Below are positions 1-4,879 of a stretch of DNA of 6,514 nucleotides, in pieces. The position numbers and the translations under genes are program-made. The first letter of the stretch is position 1. Each line of letters starts with the position of its first letter. Origin of the DNA: Armatimonadota bacterium (GTDB lineage: Bacteria > Armatimonadota > Fimbriimonadia > Fimbriimonadales > Fimbriimonadaceae); NCBI GenBank assembly GCA_023423495.1, contig JAFAFM010000266.1:1-6514 (forward strand), given 5' to 3'. The notes below the pieces were generated by a model that was given only the letters and a program-made list of their open reading frames with translations, did no database searches and had not been told where the DNA came from.

Positions 1-569
1 TCGAGGTGGTTGGTAGGCTCGTCCAGAATCAACAGGTCTGGCTCTTCCAAAAGGATCTTGGCAATCGCCAGACGGGTCTTCTCCCCACCACTTAGCTTGC
101 CGGTTGACTTCTCAAACTCATCCTCGGCAAAACCCATCTTCTGCAGAACGATGCGAATGTCGGACTCGGTGGAATAACCCTCGCTTTCCAAAAAGTGCTC
201 GTGAAGCAGTGCGTACTCTTCCAAATCCTCATCGGAAGCTCCGTGCTCTAGGCGAGCTTCCAATTCGGCCAGACGCCTTCGCATCTCGATCTGGTCGGCT
301 TTGGACAACTGGGCGGCTTGGAGGACCGTCATCCCCTCTTCGATCGGAGCTTCTTGGCGGAGATAACCGATGCGTGCGCCTCTGGCCAAGTTGACGGTGC
401 CGGTATCGGGCTCATACTGCCCGGTGAGAATTTTAAGCAGAGTTGTCTTCCCGGTTCCATTCCGACCCACCAGCGCCACTTTCTCCCGGGCGTCCACACG
501 CATGGTGACGCCGGTGAGAATGTGATCGGGGCCGAACGCCTTAGAGACGTTGGAAACGTTGAGGAGCAC
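1..569 (-). CDS. ABC-F family ATP-binding protein, N-terminal part
   Basis: This is the first 189 codons of an ABC-F type ATPase; the rest lies beyond the left edge. ABC-F proteins are soluble tandem-ATPase proteins without membrane domains that bind the ribosome, acting in translation or antibiotic protection. The first nucleotide-binding domain is complete up to Walker B: Walker A GRNGTGKT at residues 35-42, Q-loop in GYLRQE (Q72), signature LSGGEKTR at 159-166, and LLILDEPTNHLD at the window edge. The LDEPTNHLD form is typical of ABC-F. About 87 residues separate Q-loop and signature, with a charged helix, so I see no large arm insertion. I chose the GTG at 567-569 because the protein then begins VLLNVSNVSKAFG, as family members do. 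No ATG fits and there is no Shine-Dalgarno sequence. It lies 50 bases downstream of serA on the same strand. The exact subfamily (Uup, EttA, resistance type) cannot be told from this half. Confidence 0.92.
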   Translation of the reverse strand, partial: MLLNVSNVSKAFGPDHILTGVTMRVDAREKVALVGRNGTGKTTLLKILTGQYEPDTGTVNLARGARIGYLRQEAPIEEGMTVLQAAQLSKADQIEMRRRLAELEARLEHGASDEDLEEYALLHEHFLESEGYSTESDIRIVLQKMGFAEDEFEKSTGKLSGGEKTRLAIAKILLEEPDLLILDEPTNHL

Positions 570-577
570 GGGAGAAA

Positions 578-583
578 AGTTTA
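578..583 (-). promoter_or_regulatory. Possible leaderless -10 element before the ABC-F gene
   Basis: The minus strand reads TAAACT, followed by 8 bases and then the GTG start of the ABC-F gene. TANNNT at this distance places the expected transcription start at or next to the start codon. This fits the absence of a Shine-Dalgarno sequence. I see no convincing -35 box. The same hexamer stands before serA. This is pattern recognition, not proof; the gene could also be read through from serA. Confidence 0.35.
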
Positions 584-619
584 CTGGTTCGCTCGTGCCC
601 CCGGTGAGACTAGGTGCGG

Positions 620-1825
620 CTACTTCTGGATGGGGAACACGCTCGCGTCAAACACGTTCTCATTCAGTTTGATCTTACGTTGACCATCCGGAGAAACTTC
701 CTTATCGAGCGCTATCTGTGCGATTGCCGACTTCGCCCCGCCGAGAACCACGTTCTCCATCTCTTGAACGCTCGCTCCTTCATCTTTTAACACCGAAAGA
801 ACATGGGCGAGCACTCCGACCTTGTCCAGGTGCCGCACGACGAGGAGGTGGGTGGCGACTTCCGCTTTCTTGATGTTCACTACGTTCGGCACGACGCCCG
901 TGGTCTTGTATTCACGCACGATGCGCACCGTTTCGGCGGCGACTGCTTCTTGGGCCTGATCCGTAGACGCTCCGATATGGTGCGTGGCATACACGTTCGG
1001 ATTGTCCTTGAGGGCACCCTGATATTCCGCTTCGCCGCCGCTCGGCTCGTCGGCAAATACGTCCAATCCGGCCAAGATTCCCTTCTCCTCGATCGCCTTG
1101 ATCAGGGCGACCTGGTCGACCACTTCCCCGCGACTCGTATTTACGAAATAGGCTCCGGGGTTCATAGCCGCGAAGAACTTTTCCCCGAGGGAATTTTTGG
1201 TCTCCGGGGTGAGGGAAACGTGCACGGAGATAACGTCACTCATGGATGCCAGTTCTTCCAGAGAGGAAGCTCGGCCGACTCCTAATGCGGCGGCGATTTC
1301 TGGAGACATCCATCGGGAATAAGCCACCACATTCATGCCAAATGCCTTCGCCCGGGGAATCATCTCCTGTCCGATGGTCCCCATGCCGATCAGGCCAAGC
1401 GTCCGGCCATACAGCCCACGCGCCTTCGAAAACTTTTTTTTGTTCCATTTGCCCGAGCGGAGTTCAGCGACGTTGTCAGGAATATGCCGGTCCAAAGCCA
1501 AGATCAACCCAAATGCCAGCTCGGCAACGGCTTGGCTGTTCTTGCCGGGACAGTTGGTAACGAGAATGCCCCGACTGCTGGCCGCCGCCACATCGATAGT
1601 GTTGTAGCCGGCGCCGGCCCGAATGATGAGGGAAAGCTTGGAGCCTTCCATCATCGATTCTGTGACTTTGGTCGAGCGAACGATGAGCACATCCGCTTCG
1701 GATTCCTTAAGGGCCTGAGCCAAAGCATCATCCGCCAAATCCGGACTGTATTGAACTTCGACCCCGAGTTCCTTGAGCCCATCCAAACCGCTTTGCTCAA
1801 ACTTGTCCGCAACCAAAATCTTCAT
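620..1825 (-). CDS. serA: D-3-phosphoglycerate dehydrogenase
   Basis: This is a 401-residue cytoplasmic D-2-hydroxyacid dehydrogenase, most likely the enzyme that oxidises 3-phosphoglycerate to 3-phosphohydroxypyruvate, the first step of serine synthesis. The substrate domain holds VRS (R50, S51). The Rossmann motif GMGTIG is at 147-152. The catalytic residues typical of the family are present: R232 in TSRGE, E260 in FADEP, H283 in HHIGAS. Residues from about 325 to the end look like an ACT domain, so this is the short form without the extra intervening domain of long PGDHs. The second Rossmann strand ends AYSRW (169-172) rather than in the usual acidic residue, which hints at NADP use. In the ACT domain only one of the three serine-contacting positions of E. 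coli SerA seems kept. The gene starts 15 bases after the upstream lipoprotein gene, with no Shine-Dalgarno sequence and a hairpin just before ATG. Another 2-hydroxyacid substrate is possible but less likely. Confidence 0.92.
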   Translation of the reverse strand: MKILVADKFEQSGLDGLKELGVEVQYSPDLADDALAQALKESEADVLIVRSTKVTESMMEGSKLSLIIRAGAGYNTIDVAAASSRGILVTNCPGKNSQAVAELAFGLILALDRHIPDNVAELRSGKWNKKKFSKARGLYGRTLGLIGMGTIGQEMIPRAKAFGMNVVAYSRWMSPEIAAALGVGRASSLEELASMSDVISVHVSLTPETKNSLGEKFFAAMNPGAYFVNTSRGEVVDQVALIKAIEEKGILAGLDVFADEPSGGEAEYQGALKDNPNVYATHHIGASTDQAQEAVAAETVRIVREYKTTGVVPNVVNIKKAEVATHLLVVRHLDKVGVLAHVLSVLKDEGASVQEMENVVLGGAKSAIAQIALDKEVSPDGQRKIKLNENVFDASVFPIQK

Positions 1826-1826
1826 A

Positions 1827-1847
1827 GGGCTGAGTTTATCTCAGCCC
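1827..1847 (-). promoter_or_regulatory. Perfect 8-bp hairpin just before the serA start
   Basis: The minus strand reads GGGCTGAG, loop ATAAA, CTCAGCCC, a perfect 8-bp GC-rich stem. It contains the stop codon of the upstream gene and ends one base before the serA ATG. No T-run follows, so it is not a standard intrinsic terminator. In a read-through transcript it would fold against the serA start; a leaderless serA transcript would not contain it. Confidence 0.5.
1833..1838 (-). promoter_or_regulatory. Possible leaderless -10 element before serA
   Basis: The minus strand reads TAAACT, then 7 bases, then the serA ATG. This is the same hexamer at nearly the same distance as before the downstream ABC-F gene. 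Transcription from it would begin at or beside the ATG. It overlaps the loop of the hairpin at 1827-1847, so the two readings are alternatives. No clear -35 box is visible. Confidence 0.35.
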
Positions 1848-2296
1848 CATGCTTCGCTAGGCGTCGGATTTCTTTTCCGTTTGTATGGCTCGCTGGAGGC
1901 AATCGGGGTAATGACCACATCAGACTCCTTCAGATTGGCTAGGTTCGATTTCTCGCCGAGGATCACGCCGTCGTCGGGCACCCGTTTGGGTTCGACTTGG
2001 GTACCGGGCTCGACCGGTCCACCATAGTATTGCGGCTCGGAAAGGTCGTTGGCAGGTTGCTTTTCGTGGTTCTCCAGACTGGCGGAGAAGGTGACCTGCT
2101 CCACGGCGACTTTGCCGTTGTTTTTCCAGGTGGGAAGGGCGACCACGTAGGTTTTGCCATCCTTGGGATTCTCCCAGTCCGCAAGCTTCACGGAGACGAT
2201 CTCGATCCCTTCTGTAGCCTCGACCACCTTGGGATTGCATCCTTCGGCAAGCAAGGCCAGGGCAAGGCAAGCCAGCAAAAGCAGCTTGGTTTTCAT
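1841..2296 (-). CDS. Putative lipoprotein or exported small protein, function unknown
   Basis: I do not recognise this 151-residue protein. The start at 2294-2296 is well supported by a perfect AGGAGG six bases upstream; an in-frame ATG 20 codons earlier would add an unlikely charged N-terminus. The start gives MKTK, a leucine/alanine hydrophobic stretch (5-17), then AEGC with Cys20. The Glu at -2 is unusual for a lipobox, so lipoprotein status is likely but not certain; a plain signal peptide is the alternative. The mature part (about 30-130) alternates short hydrophobic strands with polar turns. It includes a WKNNGKVAVEQVTFSASL stretch and later PVEPGT. This resembles small beta-sandwich domains such as FxLYD or DUF4352 types, an inference from pattern only. 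The C-terminus is basic (KRKRN). The gene lies 15 bases upstream of serA and may share its transcript. Confidence 0.75.
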   Translation of the reverse strand: MKTKLLLLACLALALLAEGCNPKVVEATEGIEIVSVKLADWENPKDGKTYVVALPTWKNNGKVAVEQVTFSASLENHEKQPANDLSEPQYYGGPVEPGTQVEPKRVPDDGVILGEKSNLANLKESDVVITPIASSEPYKRKRNPTPSEAWG

Positions 2297-2302
2297 TGTG
2301 TA

Positions 2303-2308
2303 CCTCCT
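2303..2308 (-). promoter_or_regulatory. Shine-Dalgarno sequence of the putative lipoprotein gene
   Basis: A perfect AGGAGG on the minus strand lies six bases before the ATG at 2296. It decides the start in favour of the shorter, signal-bearing protein. It contrasts with the SD-less starts of serA, the ABC-F gene and the divergent pair at 3.1 kb. Confidence 0.85.
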
Positions 2309-2312
2309 GAGT

Positions 2313-2338
2313 TTGTCGGGCCTCTTGTCTCCCGACAA
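2313..2338 (-). promoter_or_regulatory. Perfect 8-bp inverted repeat in the leader of the 2296 gene
   Basis: TTGTCGGG and CCCGACAA are separated by 10 bases and lie four bases upstream of the AGGAGG of the small lipoprotein gene. In RNA this forms a stem directly above the ribosome binding site; in DNA it could be an operator. On the minus strand a TACCAT hexamer (2344-2349) sits five bases before it. If that were a -10 box, the transcript would begin with the hairpin. Confidence 0.45.
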
Positions 2339-2371
2339 CCGCCATGGTAGGGGCAAAATCGGTGAAAAGAT

Positions 2372-2391
2372 GGTCTTAGTTTTCTGAGACC
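2372..2391. repeat. 8-bp inverted repeat with one G-T pair between divergent units
   Basis: On the plus strand GGTCTTAG, loop TTTT, CTGAGACC forms an 8-bp stem with a single G-T wobble. It lies 25 bases before the tRNA gene and about 75 bases upstream of the divergent lipoprotein start. On the minus strand it is followed by ATCTTTTC, too poor a T-run for a confident terminator. It may be an operator or a weak terminator. Confidence 0.35.
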
Positions 2392-2399
2392 TTCGGAGG

Positions 2400-2405
2400 T
2401 ATCCT
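2400..2405 (+). promoter_or_regulatory. Possible -10 box for the tRNA-Leu gene
   Basis: TATCCT lies 11 bases before the first tRNA base, a normal place for a -10 element giving a leader of a few bases. No good -35 box is seen at 16-18 bases upstream. It is supported only by position and partial match. Confidence 0.3.
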
Positions 2406-2416
2406 ATTCAACTCTG

Positions 2417-2502
2417 GCCGGGGTGGCGGAATGGTAGACGCGGTGGTCTCAAACACCACTGGGGTTAAACCCGTGGGGGTTCGAGTCCCCCCCCCGGCAC
2501 CA
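2417..2502 (+). tRNA. tRNA-Leu, anticodon CAA
   Basis: A full class II tRNA cloverleaf can be drawn. The acceptor stem GCCGGGG (2417-2423) pairs with CCCCGGC (2492-2498), followed by discriminator A and encoded CCA (2500-2502). The D stem is GCG/CGC. The anticodon stem GTGGT (2443-2447) pairs with ACCAC (2455-2459) around loop CTCAAAC, giving anticodon CAA at 2450-2452, which reads UUG leucine codons. A long variable arm of 15 bases (2460-2474) with a GGG/CCC stem is as expected for tRNA-Leu. The T stem is GGGGG/CCCCC with loop TTCGAGT. The 3' side has nine consecutive C residues. The gene stands alone on the plus strand between two minus-strand genes. Confidence 0.97.
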
Positions 2503-2554
2503 ATAGGTACAACTGGTCAAGAATCTGGCGGTACCGGCGGTGCAGCCGCACGGC

Positions 2555-3088
2555 TCACTCCTCGATTTCTTCTTTCCCGCCTAGCGCTTCCAAAGCGCCC
2601 CGAAGGTCATCCATCGCCACGTCGATCAGAATCCCGATGTCTTCCAAGGGGCCCAACTCTTCCTCGGTGGCCAGGCTATCGACAATTCCCCGACCCTCAC
2701 GCAGATCGTGAAGGGAGTCGTTGACGAGATCGACAAGCTGTTTCTTGCGCTTGCCAAGCTGCTCCAACGTTTCCGTCTTCTTGGGCTCATCGGCAGCCTC
2801 TTCGGCCAAGGCTTCACCCGCGCTGTCCAGATACTCGACGATCTCGGTTATCAGTTCCTTGACCTCGAGACTCGTGGTCTGCTTTTCGCGAGCCGCCTTC
2901 ACGGCTTCCTCGATGGAATCCATCCCAGCATTAACCTGAAAGAGCCCGCTCCTAATTTGCTCAAAGGTCCTTTCCTGGGGAGTTGTTGCCTTCGTGGTCG
3001 CATCCGTAACCGTGATCTCGGTGGGCTTCGGGGAACATCCGACGAGGCACGCGATGAAGGTGACACAACAAAGCAGACTCGCACGCAT
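2555..3088 (-). CDS. Putative helical, acidic lipoprotein, function unknown
   Basis: I do not recognise this 177-residue protein. Starting at 3088 it has a textbook lipoprotein signal: MRAS, a hydrophobic core (5-16), and lipobox LVGC with Cys18. The mature protein begins with a Thr-rich linker (22-37). From about 40 to 170 it is predicted by composition to be largely alpha-helical, rich in Glu, Lys, Leu and Ala (for example EEAVKAAREK, EALAEEAADEPKK, LEQLGKRKKQLVDLVNDSL), so coiled-coil or helical-bundle folding is likely. It ends in an acidic EEIEE tail. In-frame ATGs at 3130 and further upstream exist, but would put an odd leader before the signal and overlap the divergent gene. There is no Shine-Dalgarno sequence; a TACATT hexamer lies 8 bases upstream. 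The probable location is the envelope. It is divergent from the ChaN-like gene with only 40 bases between starts. Confidence 0.8.
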   Translation of the reverse strand: MRASLLCCVTFIACLVGCSPKPTEITVTDATTKATTPQERTFEQIRSGLFQVNAGMDSIEEAVKAAREKQTTSLEVKELITEIVEYLDSAGEALAEEAADEPKKTETLEQLGKRKKQLVDLVNDSLHDLREGRGIVDSLATEEELGPLEDIGILIDVAMDDLRGALEALGGKEEIEE

Positions 3089-3096
3089 GGATGCGC

Positions 3097-3102
3097 AATG
3101 TA
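3097..3102 (-). promoter_or_regulatory. Possible leaderless -10 element for the helical lipoprotein
   Basis: The minus strand reads TACATT, followed by 8 bases and the ATG at 3088. No Shine-Dalgarno sequence is present. The -35 region would overlap the -10 box of the divergent ChaN-like gene. No strong -35 match is visible. Confidence 0.35.
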
Positions 3103-3116
3103 CCTGTCCAGAAGCG

Positions 3117-3122
3117 TAGAAT
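3117..3122 (+). promoter_or_regulatory. Possible leaderless -10 element for the ChaN-like gene
   Basis: TAGAAT, one mismatch from TATAAT, lies six bases before the ATG at 3129, so transcription would begin at about the A of the ATG. There is no Shine-Dalgarno sequence. The expected -35 region falls on the divergent gene's TACATT box, so the two promoters would compete. Confidence 0.45.
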
Positions 3123-3128
3123 CTTCTC

Positions 3129-4028
3129 ATGCCTGCAATCTTTGCGATGATCGCGATATCACAACAGACGACGCCTATCGACCCGATGCGTCTCCCGATC
3201 GGCCCTAGGATGGAAGTGCAGGTTCCGATTAACAAGCTCACTTCACTCTCCACTCGTAAAGAAATCAAGCTGGAAGATCTCGCAAAGGAAGCAGACGGCT
3301 ACTCCTACTTGTACCTTGGCGAGAACCATGCCACGAAAGCCCATCAGGACCTTCAGGCGGCAATTATTCGCGCATTGGTGGCCCGCGGGCGGTCAGTTGT
3401 GGTGGGTTTGGAGATGTACACCCGGCCGAAACAGGATTGGCTGGATCAATGGACGGCGGGCAAACTCTCTGAATCCGAATTCCTTGAAAAGAGTGATTGG
3501 AAGAACCAGTGGGGATTCCCCTATGACTTCTACAAGCCGGTCTTCGAAGCTGCCAAAGAGCACAAGCTGCCGATGGTCGCCCTGAACGTTCCCCGGGATT
3601 GGGTGCGGCAAGTGGGTCGGAATGGAATATCTGCCCTCACCACTGAGCAGAAGCTGCAGCTTCCGGTGGAACTCTTCCTGGGGAACACCGCTCACAAAAT
3701 GGTGTTCGACGCGCTAATTGGTGGGCACCCGGTTTCTGGACAGCAAGGCGCGAACATTTACGCCGCCCAGGTGTTGTGGGATGAAGGCATGGCCGATACC
3801 GCGATCAAGTGGATGGATCGATTTGGAACACAGCAAACCATCTTTGTGGTCATCGCTGGCGCGGGACACATCATGTACAACCAAGGCATCAACTTCCGAG
3901 TGGAAAGAAGGACCAAGAAACCGGGATTAACTTTGGTGATGGGCCAAGCCGGGGGTGCCACCAATGTCGCCCGTGGCCTGGCCGATTACGTTTTTCTTTC
4001 GTCTGGCACAAGCCCAGCTAAGCGGTAG
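3129..4028 (+). CDS. ChaN-like haem-binding/Tiki superfamily protein
   Basis: This 299-residue protein resembles the ChaN family (Cofac_haem_bdg, formerly DUF399), part of the Tiki/TraB/erythromycin-esterase-like superfamily. Campylobacter ChaN is a haem-binding lipoprotein and eukaryotic Tiki is a metalloprotease, so the biochemical role here is open. Family landmarks are visible: LGENH (G64, E65, H67), GLEMYTRPKQ at 93-102, NVPRDWVR at 153-160, WDEGMADTA at 217-225, and GAGHIMYNQG at 244-253 with H247. The last lies in a hydrophobic strand, as in other members. The N-terminus has a short hydrophobic stretch (MPAIFAMIAIS) ending near SQQ, which could be a brief signal peptide; there is no lipobox. 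Start choice is uncertain: the ATG at 3129 keeps this stretch and has TAGAAT six bases before it, while later ATGs at 3186 and 3210 would remove it. Its 3' end overlaps the convergent TerC gene by 11 bases. Confidence 0.85.
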   Translation: MPAIFAMIAISQQTTPIDPMRLPIGPRMEVQVPINKLTSLSTRKEIKLEDLAKEADGYSYLYLGENHATKAHQDLQAAIIRALVARGRSVVVGLEMYTRPKQDWLDQWTAGKLSESEFLEKSDWKNQWGFPYDFYKPVFEAAKEHKLPMVALNVPRDWVRQVGRNGISALTTEQKLQLPVELFLGNTAHKMVFDALIGGHPVSGQQGANIYAAQVLWDEGMADTAIKWMDRFGTQQTIFVVIAGAGHIMYNQGINFRVERRTKKPGLTLVMGQAGGATNVARGLADYVFLSSGTSPAKR

Positions 4029-4821
4029 CGCTCGGTTCGTTTTCTGGTTCTTCTTCAAAGTGTGGGGAGCGGAGTTTTACCGGCTCCCCGACCTTGCCTC
4101 TCGTCCTGATGTTCAGCATCTCGACCAGTACCGCAAAGGCCATCGCGAAGTACGTATAACCCTTCGGGATGTGTTGACCGGAAGCTTCCGCCACCAGGTT
4201 CACACCAATCAAGACTAGGAACGCGAGGGCGAGCATCTTCACCGTCGGGTGCTTCTCCACAAAACCAGAGATTGCCCCGGCGAAGGCCAACATGAATGCC
4301 ACGGCAAGGACGACCGCGACAATCATGACTCCGATCTGGTCGGCCATACCAACGGCGGTAATTACCGAGTCCAGCGAGAAGACCACGTCCAAAATCATTA
4401 TCTGGGTAAGCACGCCGGCCATCGTGGCTACGCCTTTCACGTCACCATGATGCTCTTCGCCTTCGAGCTTGTTGTGGATCTCTTTCACCGACTTCCAGAT
4501 AAGGAACAAGCCACCACCACCCAAGATCAAATCTCGCCAGGATAGCTGACGCGCCTCGAGAGGGATGAAATCGAAGGGCAAGCTGAGCACCGGCTGAGTA
4601 GCATTCTTCACCCAGTTGATGGAGAGCAGAAGCAAAATGCGGGAGACAAGGGCCAGCATCAAGCCGATTTGCCGAGCTTTTGCCTGTTGCTCCTTGGGCA
4701 GCTTGTTCGACAGAATCGAAATGAAGATGATGTTGTCGATTCCGAGGACGATCTCCAGAACCAACAGTGTTAACAGCGCAATCCAAGCGCTTGGCTGAGT
4801 TACCCAGTCAAAAAAGTGCAT
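4018..4821 (-). CDS. TerC family integral membrane protein
   Basis: This 267-residue inner-membrane protein has the TerC family hallmarks. Helix one carries LEIVLGIDN (22-30, with E23, D29 and N30), and the fourth hydrophobic region carries LDVVFSLDS (144-152, with D145 and D151). These acidic residues inside membrane helices are the conserved core of the family. About seven hydrophobic segments are visible, near residues 13-37, 52-70, 97-110, 133-158, 164-188, 195-211 and 220-237, with an acidic cytosolic-type tail (FEEEPENEP). TerC-family members such as Alx and the MeeF/MeeY group have been linked to manganese export or metalation of secreted enzymes, and others to tellurite resistance; this copy could serve any of these. 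The start is firm, with GGAG six bases before ATG. The gene sits 58 bases downstream of the BNR protein, separated by a hairpin. Its stop lies inside the 3' end of the ChaN-like gene. Confidence 0.93.
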   Translation of the reverse strand: MHFFDWVTQPSAWIALLTLLVLEIVLGIDNIIFISILSNKLPKEQQAKARQIGLMLALVSRILLLLSINWVKNATQPVLSLPFDFIPLEARQLSWRDLILGGGGLFLIWKSVKEIHNKLEGEEHHGDVKGVATMAGVLTQIMILDVVFSLDSVITAVGMADQIGVMIVAVVLAVAFMLAFAGAISGFVEKHPTVKMLALAFLVLIGVNLVAEASGQHIPKGYTYFAMAFAVLVEMLNIRTRGKVGEPVKLRSPHFEEEPENEPSATA

Positions 4822-4827
4822 TCCCTA

Positions 4828-4831
4828 CTCC
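4828..4831 (-). promoter_or_regulatory. Shine-Dalgarno sequence of the TerC gene
   Basis: GGAG on the minus strand, six bases before the ATG at 4821, supports that start. This gene and the one starting at 2296 are the only two complete genes here with clear ribosome binding sites. Confidence 0.65.
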
Positions 4832-4850
4832 GATCGCGAGTGTTGTACCC

Positions 4851-4872
4851 CGGGTTGCAGCGATGCAACCCG
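4851..4872. other. Perfect 9-bp stem-loop between the BNR protein and TerC genes
   Basis: CGGGTTGCA, loop GCGA on the plus strand (TCGC on the minus), TGCAACCCG: a perfect 9-bp stem with a tetraloop. It begins eight bases after the stop codon of the BNR gene, where a terminator would sit, but no T-run follows on either strand. It may be a 3'-end stabiliser or weak terminator of the BNR gene. A TAGGAT hexamer on the minus strand (4877-4882) ends four bases before it, so it could instead be the first structure of a terC transcript. Confidence 0.55.
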
Positions 4873-4879
4873 AGTTATC

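Noticed and set aside
803..1285. 160-codon plus-strand open frame antisense to serA
   Set aside because: It mirrors serA codons, has no recognisable domain, and serA is fully supported by its motifs.
2395..2433. GGAGGT at 2395-2400 followed by an open frame starting at ATG 2431 on the plus strand
   Set aside because: The ATG lies inside the tRNA-Leu D arm, over 25 bases from the GGAGGT, and the frame runs through the tRNA and antisense to the lipoprotein gene. The match to a Shine-Dalgarno sequence is accidental.
2417..2502. tRNA-Leu as an attachment site for an integrated element
   Set aside because: No integrase, no direct repeat of the tRNA 3' end and no foreign-looking genes are seen on either side.
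2537..2551. GC-rich partial hairpin after the tRNA gene as a terminator
   Set aside because: Only competing 4-bp stems (GCGG/CCGC or GTGC/GCAC) form and no T-run follows, so it is not a supportable terminator.
2555..3268. Long form of the helical lipoprotein starting at 3268
   Set aside because: It would add 60 residues before a textbook lipobox signal and run antisense deep into the ChaN-like gene; the start at 3088 fits far better.
4851..4872. The 9-bp stem-loop as a standard intrinsic terminator
   Set aside because: The stem is good but neither strand has a T-run after it, so I list it as a stem-loop of uncertain role.
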